Shown here in pieces: positions 17,929-27,206 of a stretch of DNA of 51,871 nt (the stretch's first letter is position 1; each line of letters opens with the position of its first letter). The stretch lies in assembly GCA_003151815.1 (NCBI GenBank), contig PLYN01000009.1, positions 1 to 51,871 on the forward strand, in the 5' to 3' direction. The stretch comes from Bacteroidota bacterium (GTDB taxonomy: Bacteria; Bacteroidota; Bacteroidia; 2-12-FULL-35-15). The notes under the pieces were generated by a model that did no database searches, had not been told where the DNA came from, and saw only the letters and a list, made by a program, of their open reading frames with translations. The position numbers and the translations under genes are program-made.

Positions 17929-19020
17929 ATGGGAAAGTTAGTCAAAGGTAAAAAAGTAATTAAAGTTGGTAGAAAAACCGCCAAAAATCCTCGTCAGGCA
18001 AAGCCAAAGATAGTTACTGTAAAGAAGATTACTAAAAAGAAATCTCCTGCGCCTTCAACCTTAAAAAGTATTGACTATTCTAAATTCGGCTATGATGAAA
18101 GAAAATATCAAAAGCATTTTAAAGGAATAAAACTTGAAAAATATTTATTCGGCCAAGAGGTCAAGAATAAAGAAGGATCATTTTATTTAATTACAAATAC
18201 CGAACAAATTGATTTTCCTGTTGTAAATAAAGAATCAGCTAAAAATAAATTGTACGCTGAGCTTACCCTAATTGATGGAATAGCAAAGTTAAAGGAAAAA
18301 GAATTAAAAACTTTCGGTTATAAAAAGATCGAAGATTTATTGAGCCACCATAAATTTCAATTTAAAGCCAAGGAGCTTTTATCATTTATAGATAACCATG
18401 ATGGGCATTCAATTCATAAATGGGTAAGGCGAAGAAATGATTATCCCAAATACAATACTGCCGGATTTTCAGTTTCAAGTTTTTTTAATCCTGAAGATTT
18501 TATTGTGATTGATTTGGAAACATTAGGTTTCAATAGCCCGGCATTTCTTATTGGAATTGGTTACATGAGAGATGGGAAATTTAATGTAGACCAACTATTA
18601 GCTAGAGATTTGGATGAGGAAGGTGCAATTTTCTTTCATCTTAAAGATTATCTGAAAGGTAAAAACGCTTTGCTTACTTATAATGGAGCTTCTTTTGATG
18701 TGCCTCTAATTAAGTCAAGGGCAAATTCTTTAGGAATAGACCTTCTAATAGATCATGCCCATTTTGACATGTATTATTTTTGCAAACGGGCTTTTGATGG
18801 TGTTTGTTATGATTACAAATTAAAAACATTAGAAAGCGAAATATTGGGACATCATAGAAGAGGAGATGTTCCTGGATTTCTTGTCCCGTCTTTTTATAGT
18901 GCATACATGTCAACTGGCAATATTGGTACTGTTATTCCAATCATAGACCATAATAAACAAGATATTATTACAACATTTAAATTATTTGAATACCTACATT
19001 TAAAAGAAGTTAGTTTTTAA
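17929..19020 (+). CDS. RNase H-like DEDD exonuclease (YprB type)
   Basis: This 363-residue protein begins three bases after jetD. Residues 1-45 are strongly basic (GKKVIKVGRKTAK, KKITKKKS) and could bind nucleic acid. A helix-hairpin-helix-like segment lies near residues 105-135 (LTLIDGIAKLKEKELKTFGY). The C-terminal nuclease domain (about residues 190-360) shows the DEDD set: the Asp and Glu of VIDLETLG, the Asp of TYNGASFDVPLI and the Asp of DHNKQDIITT. It resembles the YprB / RNase_H_2 family of predicted 3'-5' exonucleases. Its position between jetD and xseA places it in the defence operon; the joint role is inference. Confidence 0.82.
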   Translation: MGKLVKGKKVIKVGRKTAKNPRQAKPKIVTVKKITKKKSPAPSTLKSIDYSKFGYDERKYQKHFKGIKLEKYLFGQEVKNKEGSFYLITNTEQIDFPVVNKESAKNKLYAELTLIDGIAKLKEKELKTFGYKKIEDLLSHHKFQFKAKELLSFIDNHDGHSIHKWVRRRNDYPKYNTAGFSVSSFFNPEDFIVIDLETLGFNSPAFLIGIGYMRDGKFNVDQLLARDLDEEGAIFFHLKDYLKGKNALLTYNGASFDVPLIKSRANSLGIDLLIDHAHFDMYYFCKRAFDGVCYDYKLKTLESEILGHHRRGDVPGFLVPSFYSAYMSTGNIGTVIPIIDHNKQDIITTFKLFEYLHLKEVSF

Positions 19021-19021
19021 T

Positions 19022-20248
19022 ATGGAAGAAAATAAACAATATAGGCTCTCAGAACTTATTTCATTGGTGAAAGGGGTTCTAGATGCTAATCTGAATACAT
19101 ATTTTTATGTTATTGGTGAGATATCTAATTATAACGGAATCGAACCCAACAAACATCTATATCCTCGATTAATTGAAAGGAGGAATGGAGTTATTACTGC
19201 GGAAATAAAGACGTGTATTTTTAGAGGAAGTGTTTATCAGCTATCGGAATTTGAGAGAAAAACCGGACTTAAATTTGAAAACGGAATTGAAGTTTTATTA
19301 AAAGTGAAAGTTGAGTTGCATCCGATTTATGGTCTATCATTAATAATGAATTCTATCGATCATAATTATACTCTCGGTAAAATTCAGGATGAGAAGCTTA
19401 AAACATTGATAAGGCTTGAAAAAGAAAAAGTAATTAGACTAATTGAACCGGGCGTTTACGAAACCAATAATAAAAAATTAGATCGTCCATTTGTTATACA
19501 AAGAATTGCTCTAATTTCTTCTGTAAATACAAAGGGTTATTCCGATTTTAAAGCTGCCCTTCTTGAAAATAAATATGGGTATAAATTTACTTTAACCGAT
19601 TTTCCTGCCATGATGCAAGGAAATGATGCGGCTAAATCAATGTTGAGTCAACTTCAAGCAATAGATAAGCGACAGGAAGAATATGATGCAGTCGCCATTA
19701 TTCGTGGTGGTGGAGATGATACCGGATTTATTTGTTTTGATGATTATGAATTGAGTAAAGCCGTTGCCAATTATAAATTACCAATTATAACTGGCATTGG
19801 TCACGAACAAAATAAAAGTATTGTCGATATGGTGGCAAATATCTTCACTATGGTTCCCGCTATGGCAGCGAAAAGCATTATTGAACATAACAAAGATTTT
19901 GAAAATTCTATTGTAGAATTAGGACATCAAATTGCAAATGCAAGCAAGGAAGTTATTGATTCCGAAAGGCATGAATTAGTTGAATTAGATGGGCGACTTA
20001 AGCATGGATTTAAACTTCTTATCCAAAACGAAAAGGATACCTTAAACCAATTGATTCGGGATGTTAAGAATTTTAGTCCGGAAAACACTTTGGCTCGTGG
20101 ATATGCGATAATCACCTTTGAAGGAAACATTTTGAATGACACTAAACTATTAAAATCCGGGAACAAAATAAAAACAATAACTAGTTCAAGTATTATTGAA
20201 AGTAACATAACTAAAATTGAAAAAAGAAATGGCAACATTAACTTATAA
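19022..20248 (+). CDS. xseA: exodeoxyribonuclease VII large subunit, divergent
   Basis: This 408-residue protein has the XseA layout: an N-terminal OB-fold (residues 5-110, FYVIGEISNYNG), a catalytic domain (about 150-310) and a C-terminal helical part ending in the family motif ENTLARGYAII. It starts one base after the exonuclease stop. Two conserved catalytic segments differ from the familiar pattern: the glycine-rich RGGG is followed by DDTGF instead of a Ser-x-Glu-Asp-Leu stretch, and GHETD reads GHEQN. Exonuclease VII cuts single-stranded DNA into oligonucleotides. Placement in the jet operon suggests an accessory copy for degrading cleaved invader DNA rather than the housekeeping gene. 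Confidence 0.88.
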   Translation: MEENKQYRLSELISLVKGVLDANLNTYFYVIGEISNYNGIEPNKHLYPRLIERRNGVITAEIKTCIFRGSVYQLSEFERKTGLKFENGIEVLLKVKVELHPIYGLSLIMNSIDHNYTLGKIQDEKLKTLIRLEKEKVIRLIEPGVYETNNKKLDRPFVIQRIALISSVNTKGYSDFKAALLENKYGYKFTLTDFPAMMQGNDAAKSMLSQLQAIDKRQEEYDAVAIIRGGGDDTGFICFDDYELSKAVANYKLPIITGIGHEQNKSIVDMVANIFTMVPAMAAKSIIEHNKDFENSIVELGHQIANASKEVIDSERHELVELDGRLKHGFKLLIQNEKDTLNQLIRDVKNFSPENTLARGYAIITFEGNILNDTKLLKSGNKIKTITSSSIIESNITKIEKRNGNINL

Positions 20249-20417
20249 AAAGGCTTCAGAAGAACTGCAAAAAATAGTTTCGGATATTGAAGATGGAAAA
20301 GTATCAATAGACAATCTGTATGCTAAACTTGAGAGAGCAAAGGAGCTGATTGAAATTTGTCAATCTAAACTTAAGCAAACCGATGGCGAAGTAAAAAAAT
20401 TACTTGCTAAAAAATAA
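20229..20417 (+). CDS. xseB: exodeoxyribonuclease VII small subunit
   Basis: This 62-residue protein starts at ATG 20229 and overlaps xseA by 20 bases. The motif LTYKKASEELQKIVSDIEDGKVSIDNL is the family signature, followed by a second helix with ERAKELIEICQSKLKQTDGEVKKLL. The small subunit wraps around the large subunit in multiple copies and is needed for activity. A TTG at 20217 could extend it by four residues. Presence of both subunits in the island means a complete enzyme is encoded. Confidence 0.92.
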   Translation: MATLTYKKASEELQKIVSDIEDGKVSIDNLYAKLERAKELIEICQSKLKQTDGEVKKLLAKK

Positions 20418-20471
20418 AATCTATAAAAGCAAAACTTCAATAGATATTTTTATGCTAAATAGTATTTGACA

Positions 20472-21632
20472 ATGAACAGAATTCAAAAAATTAAATGGTT
20501 TATTGTCCGTAAATTCTTTAAGGATGTTATGGACTTTCAAGCACGGAAATATTTAACCTATAACGCCAACCCTTCTGAAGGTATACAAGAATTATACTTA
20601 GTTGCAAAAGTAAGAATAACAAGAGAAATCAAAGAGAAAATTCAAGCCGGAGATGTTTCTTCAACTATATTCGATTCTTTGTTTGATTTTTATACTGATT
20701 TATTAATTTATGATTACAATTCCTTAATAATTGGCATAGCAAGAGAGGTTTATGATGACATCAAAGAGCACGAAATAGCCCACCCGAATCAACTTGTAAA
20801 TAAAGAGAAATTATATTTTCTATTTGCTTTACTAAATACCACTTCAGGAAATACGATTACAGCAACAACATATTGGGAATTAACTATTAAAGAAAGACAT
20901 CGAGTAAGCGGTACAATTGTTGGCCTAAGCCAAATAATAAATCAAATGCCGGCTAATTTTACGTCTCTAATTACTGCGACACGATTAAGACATGATCAAA
21001 ACCTACTCATTAACAGATTGCGTCCTCAATATGCTTTTATAAATGATTATAATAACACCCTTAATTATTTAAATGGCTTGTCTCAGTTGAGTTATCTTTC
21101 TTTGGGGCTCAGGAACGTGCATGTAAACACCTTATTCGATCATTATCAGCACCGGGCTGATGTAATTAAAATGTATGGGCAAGAGTTAGTTAATAATTTA
21201 AGCGTACTTAACGAAACGGAATTAAAAAAGAATACGAATATTCAGGCTTTAATACCTCTTGCAAATGATAGAATGATTGGCGGTATGCTTCAAAAAATCT
21301 CTCAATTTAATCCAGGTGTTCATGCAATTTTAGGAAACCCTTTTAGGGAAAGAAGTGGAGCTTTTAACAAATCTGGATTATATGTTATTACGCGACTTGA
21401 TTTATCAGGCGCGAATTTTAATAACAATTATATAAATTTGATAACTGACATTGAAAGCGGAAATTTGACTGATGATGAACTTAAGGCATATATTTTATAT
21501 GGGTTCCACCACTTGAGAAACAATGTTCTTCACAACCTCAATTCAGGATTAATTTATTATAATGATATTGATCTGTTTCTAAAAACAATTGGATTACTGT
21601 TTGCCGGAATTAATGTGATTAGAAGTTTGTAA
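20472..21632 (+). CDS. uncharacterised protein with C-terminal HEPN-like motif
   Basis: I do not recognise the family. The 386-residue protein starts at ATG 20472; an in-frame TTG at 20466 is less likely. It is helical throughout and shows no signal peptide. Near the C-terminus, HLRNNVLHN carries the R-x4-H signature (about residues 349-354) followed by an amphipathic helix, as in HEPN RNases, although the rest gives no independent support for that fold. It begins 54 bases after xseB on the same strand and is followed by a metallopeptidase and a nuclease-like gene at gaps of 17 and 18 bases, so all are probably in one transcript. The role may be that of a toxic effector; this is inference. 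Confidence 0.55.
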   Translation: MNRIQKIKWFIVRKFFKDVMDFQARKYLTYNANPSEGIQELYLVAKVRITREIKEKIQAGDVSSTIFDSLFDFYTDLLIYDYNSLIIGIAREVYDDIKEHEIAHPNQLVNKEKLYFLFALLNTTSGNTITATTYWELTIKERHRVSGTIVGLSQIINQMPANFTSLITATRLRHDQNLLINRLRPQYAFINDYNNTLNYLNGLSQLSYLSLGLRNVHVNTLFDHYQHRADVIKMYGQELVNNLSVLNETELKKNTNIQALIPLANDRMIGGMLQKISQFNPGVHAILGNPFRERSGAFNKSGLYVITRLDLSGANFNNNYINLITDIESGNLTDDELKAYILYGFHHLRNNVLHNLNSGLIYYNDIDLFLKTIGLLFAGINVIRSL

Positions 21633-21649
21633 TTAGATAGAAATCAAAA

Positions 21650-22753
21650 ATGAATAGTTTAAGAGAAAAAGCCATAGAATTACTTAAAGATTATCAGCTT
21701 AAGTATTTAAAATTAAACTATGGAGCAAAGTATGAAATCCATTTAAAAAATATTAATAACAAATCTAATTTCAATGCATTTATAACTGAATATGTAAATT
21801 CCAAAGATGATCTAACAGATATCGAAAGAAGAAATCTTTTATTTGAATTAAATAAAGAAATATCCTCATCCATTTTATTAAATACAGAATATGAATCATT
21901 TGCTATTTGGAAAATTCTCAAAAGCACACATGATAAATTTACAGAATTAAACCCCGATCTTACAGTTAATGGTGATTTATACTTAGGTACAATTCTATCA
22001 AACGAAATTTCTGCCGGTACGACATTTGAAAAAGACCTAGATGCGCTCTTTATTCTTTTCGATGGCGAATTCATAAACATCGCTTTGCAGTTATCAAAAA
22101 TTATAGCGCAATCCATTCCGCTTTCTGAGAAAGAACCACACATAATCTTCCCAATCGATATAGCAGAATTGTACAATAATATTTGCCGAAGTAATTCTAT
22201 AAAGGAAAGAATAATCGGTGGATTATATTTTTCGATTTATAAAAAACCGACCGATTTTCCAGCCTATTCATTGGATAATGATTTGCAAGAATACATTTCT
22301 TCAATGCTCATTGAGAGTATTGAGTATTTTGTTTTTTCACATGAAATGGGGCATTATTTTAATGGTCATTTAACTGGTATTAAAGAAGATTTAGACTTTG
22401 CCGCTATGCTTAAAAAGGATTGGGAAGAAGAATTTGAAGCTGATCTTTTTGGATTAAATAAAATAGTCGAGTTATACAAATCAACAAACAAAGTATTCTC
22501 TCTTTTAGGTGCTGACATATTCTTTAATTTCTTAATACTAAGAGAAAAATACGATACTAGAATCAAAGATGATATTTCGCATCCCCCCGCAACTGAGAGA
22601 TTGCAGACTCATCGAATATTTTTAAGCAATTTTTTAAATGAAATCGAACTTGAAAATTTGGCAATGCATCAAGCGATCATAGATTCTCTATTTAAATACT
22701 ATGAAATCATCGTCAACAACTTTGTAAACTTTAAAAAAACAAATGGTTTGTAA
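21650..22753 (+). CDS. HEMGH zinc metallopeptidase (M48-like)
   Basis: This 367-residue protein contains the zinc-binding motif H231-E-M-G-H235, followed by WEEEFEADLFGL, where EFEAD supplies the third ligand, and SHPPATERL, a pattern found after the active site of M48-type peptidases. No membrane segment or signal peptide is obvious, so it is likely cytoplasmic. The first 200 residues are helical and of unknown fold. Stand-alone proteases are used in some defence systems to activate an effector by cleavage; here both neighbours (HEPN-like before, nuclease-like after) are possible targets. The catalytic motif is certain, the substrate is not. Confidence 0.75.
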   Translation: MNSLREKAIELLKDYQLKYLKLNYGAKYEIHLKNINNKSNFNAFITEYVNSKDDLTDIERRNLLFELNKEISSSILLNTEYESFAIWKILKSTHDKFTELNPDLTVNGDLYLGTILSNEISAGTTFEKDLDALFILFDGEFINIALQLSKIIAQSIPLSEKEPHIIFPIDIAELYNNICRSNSIKERIIGGLYFSIYKKPTDFPAYSLDNDLQEYISSMLIESIEYFVFSHEMGHYFNGHLTGIKEDLDFAAMLKKDWEEEFEADLFGLNKIVELYKSTNKVFSLLGADIFFNFLILREKYDTRIKDDISHPPATERLQTHRIFLSNFLNEIELENLAMHQAIIDSLFKYYEIIVNNFVNFKKTNGL

Positions 22754-22771
22754 TTAGACAATACATCGACA

Positions 22772-24367
22772 ATGAAAATATCAGAAATAGCTAATAAGTT
22801 AAATCAATTATCGGAGAACTATCAAATAGGTGGCTTACAAACAATTCGTAAAAAACTGAAAGGATTTACAAAAGTATCAACGTATAATCTTTTTGATACA
22901 AAAACATCACATGATAAGGATGGGTGGGCATATCATGTTGGAGGTAGAGGGGAATTCCAATTTAATTTGGGCTTGGAAGAAGAAACGGAATACTTCAGAT
23001 TTGGATTAGCTTTTTCATTAAAGAAAAATCGATCATTGCTTGAGCCAGTTTTAAAGCTATCGCCTAAAATCGACAAGGCAAATCAGTATATTAAAGAGCA
23101 CTCTAATGCGTTGAAAAATTACCAAATGTGGTATTATCAGAATGGAGAAAGAAGTTTAGATATGCCAATTCAGTCTATTTCCGAAAACCTTAAAAAGGAA
23201 GGGACTTTTATTTTTATTGGCGGAAAAATACAAAAGTCTTTCGATGATATTTCCGTAAAAGATTTAAAATTTGTCCTTGAAACATTTGATGACCTGCTTC
23301 CCTTTTATGAATATGTTGAATCAGAAGTGATAGAAATAGAATCGAAAATTGCAAGACTATGTTGGAATGAATTCAATTGGCAAAAGCCATCAGGGAAAGA
23401 ATCAAAAAGTAAAAATATTGATAGTCACGAGTACCAAAAGGGATATGGGCATGAGGAATGGTTGTTAGATATGGATAAAATTATTGATGGGTATCATTAT
23501 GGCTTTATACAATGTTTTAATAGCAGAAGTGATTTTTCCGGAATGAAATATAATTTGTCATTATTTACTATAAATGGTAAAACAAAAGAGCGTTATTGGA
23601 TCGGAGAAATTAATGAAATTGAGGTTATTAGTGAAAAGGAATCTAAGCGAGTATATGATTTTTATAAAAAAGTTGGGTGGCATGATGAAATGATCGAGCA
23701 ATTAAAAATTGTAGATGTTGATTCGACTCCTTTTAAAAATACACCACCGGAAATATTTTCTAACGTTAAGTTTAAACTTAATAATTTAAGGCTTCTTGAA
23801 AAACCTTTGAGATTTTCTAATACAGATTCAGCTGTTCCATCCACTTATTATAGCACCCTTTTAAATAAAAAAGTTGATCCTAAACTTGAGTCTTCGATAG
23901 ATGGTGAGTTCGTGTTTATTTCAGGACACAGAGTTTCTAAGGAAAGCACCAAGATTGAATATGGGAAGCGGAAAGGCGAAATAGATCTTTTTCATAATAA
24001 AATGCAAACAAAAATTTATAACCAATTTGTTGATTTGTACGGGAAGGATTGCGTGGGTACTGAATTAGATTCCGGAAGTGGTACTAAAATAGATTTGGTT
24101 GTTAAACAAGATGAAATGTATGATTACTATGAGCTAAAGACTTCTAACAGCATTAAAGGTTGCATTAGAGAAGCTTTGCCACAACTACTCGAATATGCAT
24201 ATTGGAAAAAAAGAAGTTTCGTAAAAAAATTAGTGATCGTTTCTCAAAACCCGATTACAGAAGAAGCAAAAGTTTATTTGGATATACTAAGAAGTGATTT
24301 TAAAATTAATATTTACTATCAATGGTATGATCCGGAAATACAATTATTAATTAAGGATTTATATTAA
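22772..24367 (+). CDS. PD-(D/E)XK nuclease-like protein
   Basis: This 531-residue protein ends in a restriction-endonuclease-like core: GTELDSGSGTKIDLVV supplies Asp441, and YDYYELKTS supplies Glu454-x-Lys456, followed by a helix that includes REALPQLLEYAYW. The central part contains GHEEWLLDMDKIIDGYHYGFIQ, which looks like a recognition domain rather than a catalytic one. The N-terminus (residues 1-120) has a beta-rich stretch after KLKGFTKVSTYNLFDT. It may be a modification-dependent or DNA-end-directed nuclease. It lies in the same string as the metallopeptidase (18-base gap) and the split HEPN gene (6-base gap). No methyltransferase partner is visible. Confidence 0.7.
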   Translation: MKISEIANKLNQLSENYQIGGLQTIRKKLKGFTKVSTYNLFDTKTSHDKDGWAYHVGGRGEFQFNLGLEEETEYFRFGLAFSLKKNRSLLEPVLKLSPKIDKANQYIKEHSNALKNYQMWYYQNGERSLDMPIQSISENLKKEGTFIFIGGKIQKSFDDISVKDLKFVLETFDDLLPFYEYVESEVIEIESKIARLCWNEFNWQKPSGKESKSKNIDSHEYQKGYGHEEWLLDMDKIIDGYHYGFIQCFNSRSDFSGMKYNLSLFTINGKTKERYWIGEINEIEVISEKESKRVYDFYKKVGWHDEMIEQLKIVDVDSTPFKNTPPEIFSNVKFKLNNLRLLEKPLRFSNTDSAVPSTYYSTLLNKKVDPKLESSIDGEFVFISGHRVSKESTKIEYGKRKGEIDLFHNKMQTKIYNQFVDLYGKDCVGTELDSGSGTKIDLVVKQDEMYDYYELKTSNSIKGCIREALPQLLEYAYWKKRSFVKKLVIVSQNPITEEAKVYLDILRSDFKINIYYQWYDPEIQLLIKDLY

Positions 24368-24373
24368 AAATAA

Positions 24374-24571
24374 ATGACATTTTCATTAGATAAGATAAAG
24401 AACTTTTTTAAACGCAAGAAACAGTTTACGTGGCCAATTTCGGAGCATGAAATGAAACTGCTCGAAGCAGCAGTTAAAAAAAACATGCTGCCATCCCTAA
24501 ATATTCTAAATGCTTTTGTTAAAGGAGGAAATTACACTATTGAATTAGAATATGAAGTTGTCAAAAGTTGA
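24374..24571 (+). pseudogene. 5' part of an IS5-interrupted HEPN-like gene
   Basis: The first 60 codons (24374-24553) belong to the gene that continues at 25447. The remaining codons and the stop TGA (24554-24571) are supplied by the left inverted repeat of the IS5 element. The fragment (DKIKNFFKRKKQFTWPISEHE) is a basic N-terminal region. It begins six bases after the nuclease-like gene. Alone it is unlikely to have a function. Joining 24553 to 25450, keeping one copy of the TAT duplication, restores an uninterrupted frame of about 577 codons. Confidence 0.8.
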
Positions 24572-25446
24572 ATTTTAATAACTCCCAATAGTACCTATTC
24601 TTGCAAACGACAATAATATTTACCATTGGGAGAAAAAAGAAACAATGTTACGAAAAGCGATAATAAAAAAGAAATTTGCCCTCATTTGAAATTCGGCAAT
24701 CAATTAAAGAACTCTAAAGTGAAAGATTATCAAGTAATAGAAGCGATTTTGTACAGACTCAAAACAGGCTGCCAATGGCGTTCTTTACCAATGAAAGAAT
24801 TTTTCAGATTGAGTTATAATTGGCAAAGTGTTTATTACCATTTTCAAAAATGGAGTAAAGATGGCAGTTGGGAAACTATGTGGCAAAAGTTGCTAGACAA
24901 ACATAAAGCTATTTTAGATTTATCGAGTATACAATTAGATGGCACACATACCCCAACTAAACGAGGCGGAGAGGCCGTTGATTATCAAGGAAGAAAAAAA
25001 TGCAAGACAAGCAATATGTTAATCATGGCTGATAATAGAGGAATTCCCATTGTATGTAGTGATGCTATATCGGGTAATCACAATGATTCTTATCAACTCA
25101 AAGAAAATGTTGCAAAAATGATACACTCATTAAAGGCTTCCAATATTGAAGTGAATGGTTTGTTTCTCAATGCAGATGCAGGATTTGACACCAAAGAATT
25201 TAGAGCATATTGTTCGGATAAAGATATAATTGGAAACATTGCTGTTAACCCAAGAAATGGTAATAACCAAATTTATTTATTCGATGAACTATTATATAAA
25301 TGCAGGTTTGTTATAGAAAGGACAAACGCTTGGCTAGACGCTTTTAAAGTACTTTTAGTGCGTTTTGAAACAAATAAAATTCACTGGAAAGCATTAAATA
25401 TACTGGCATTTACTGTAATTTTATTGCGTCAACTTTAAACAACTTC
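24554..25446 (+). mobile_element. IS5-family insertion sequence, 893 bp
   Basis: Terminal inverted repeats are GAAGTTGTCAAAAGTTGA at 24554-24571 and, on the other strand, GAAGTTGTTTAAAGTTGA at 25429-25446 (16 of 18 identical). The flanking trinucleotide TAT is present at 24551-24553 and 25447-25449 as a target-site duplication. One transposase gene fills the interior. The insertion is precise and in frame with the disrupted host gene. Intact repeats, duplication and transposase indicate a recent event. Confidence 0.85.
24626..25438 (+). CDS. IS5-family transposase
   Basis: This 270-residue DDE transposase has the IS5 layout. An N-terminal helix-turn-helix-type domain contains YRLKTGCQWRSLPMKEF and YNWQSVYYHFQKW. 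Catalytic residues lie in IQLDGTHTPTKRGGE (Asp about 111), FLNADAGFDTKEF (Asp about 187) and FVIERTNAWLDAFK (Glu about 233). The frame begins with TTG at 24626; no ATG is available nearby before the first conserved segment, so the start is the least certain part. The stop codon lies inside the right inverted repeat. The gene appears intact. Confidence 0.9.
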   Translation: MGEKRNNVTKSDNKKEICPHLKFGNQLKNSKVKDYQVIEAILYRLKTGCQWRSLPMKEFFRLSYNWQSVYYHFQKWSKDGSWETMWQKLLDKHKAILDLSSIQLDGTHTPTKRGGEAVDYQGRKKCKTSNMLIMADNRGIPIVCSDAISGNHNDSYQLKENVAKMIHSLKASNIEVNGLFLNADAGFDTKEFRAYCSDKDIIGNIAVNPRNGNNQIYLFDELLYKCRFVIERTNAWLDAFKVLLVRFETNKIHWKALNILAFTVILLRQL

Positions 25447-27003
25447 TATCTAAATACTAAAACGAAAGCCTCAGAAAAGAAAGAATTTCCTCTTATTATC
25501 TTTTACGATGAAAGAAAAAATGGAATTCCGTTCAAAATTGAACTTAAAGAGTATCCTTCTGTTTCAGGCGTAATGCATAAAGAAAGTTATGGACTTACTA
25601 GAAAATTAAGATTTTATAATGAGTCCGGTATTTATGAAATAAAATCTAATTCAATAATCGATTTTAAAACTGTGTTTCCGAAATTGCCACAAACTCTTGA
25701 AGGAGGCTTTTTAAATATTAGAACAATTACTAATAAAACATATGATAATAATTATCTAAGATTAATTATTCAGGTAAAAGACAACGATATGATGTATCCG
25801 TCTGCAATATTAGATTGCGAGCAAAATCATATTAAATTTGATAATCAAAACTGGGATCGTCAAAGTTCATTGATGGGGCTACCGTTTGTTTCTACTAAAG
25901 GGATGTTTATTAATGTAAGAGTTAAACATTATACATTTCATTTTTACGCTATTGAAGCAGTTAATTCATATTTCATCGACTCAACTGATAAAATTCCTTT
26001 TGAAGAGTTCAAGGAGATAACACATAGAATTAGAGTTGCGTTTGGTTTTCTATCCGGTAAGTATTATAAAGACACAGTGTTCTATTTGACTTCAGAACAG
26101 CCGGATTTTAATTTAATTGATAATTACGCTATTGAAGTTGAAGACCCTTCAATAATTACGAATAATCAAATAATTAATTCAACTTTTTTTTACGGGCATT
26201 ATGAAAAGCAAGATGAAGCACAAAAAAATATTTTAAAGAAATATCATAAACCTTTTCCTAGCGCTATTTTTAGCCAATTCTGCGAAAAGTTATATGAGAA
26301 TCCGGAATTATTAAGAAGCACTGAAATGATAATAAATGCCGGATCTATGCGTAGTCCGATTCAGAAAGGAGCTTTATATTCTGTTGCTATTGAAACATTG
26401 ACGGAATTTCTAAAAGAAAAAAATGAATCGGTATTTAAACCTATCTCAGATAAATCTCTTTCAAAAGAAATCAGGGAAAAACTTTTGGATGAATTAGGAA
26501 AATATAGCACTAAAGTCGATTCTCGTGGATTTGAAATTCTAAAAAAGAAGATAGAAAATATAAACTCACCTACTAATGCCGACAAACTTTCAAAGTCCTT
26601 TGAATTATACAAAATCGATTTATCGGAAAAAGATTTAGAAGCTTTAAGGCACAGAAATGATTATTTACATGGAAGAAAACCTATCGAGTCAGATGTTATT
26701 TTAGAGTTGGATCAAAAGGCTCTTCATTTGCATAGCCTAATCGGAAAACTTATTCTGAAATATGTTGGCTATGAAGGGCATTATATAAACTTACCATCTT
26801 GGAACTTATTACACAATAATAATTTACAGTTGGAAGAAATTGAAAAAATTGATTTTCAAGATATTTCACAAATATTGGAGAAAATAAATAGTAAAGACTT
26901 TAGTAATGTAGAGGAAATAGAGATTGCCAAAGCCAAATTACTAGAATTCCAAAAACTTTTTGAAACCGCTCAAGAGATTGATAATCTTATTCAAATAATT
27001 TAG
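25447..27003 (+). pseudogene. 3' part of an IS5-interrupted HEPN-like gene
   Basis: The frame is open from the TAT duplication at 25447 through 27003 and is in register with the 5' fragment ending at 24553. An ATG at 25573 (MHKESYGLTRKL) could give a 476-residue product, but no ribosome-binding site precedes it. The middle is beta-rich. The C-terminal part contains ALRHRNDYLHGRKP with R-x4-H at 26653-26670, then a long helix with HLHSLIGKLILKYVGYEG, which matches the HEPN pattern seen in ApeA-like defence proteins. The family call is by motif; an RNase role is inference. It is the last gene of the string that starts at jetA. Confidence 0.72.
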
Positions 27004-27206
27004 GATTAATAAATCCGGAAGAAAGTCAATAGTTTAGGTTGCAACCTGCATGTTATATTATATGGATTTTGAAAACGAACGGATAGTAAAGTAATTCAAA
27101 TCCATTTCTAAAAAATCCTCTCCCACCTTGCTCCAAGTAGGAGCTAAATCCAAAACCCATATCGTTACTTTGTTCCCGTCAATGACGATAAGGAACTGAT
27201 AAACAA

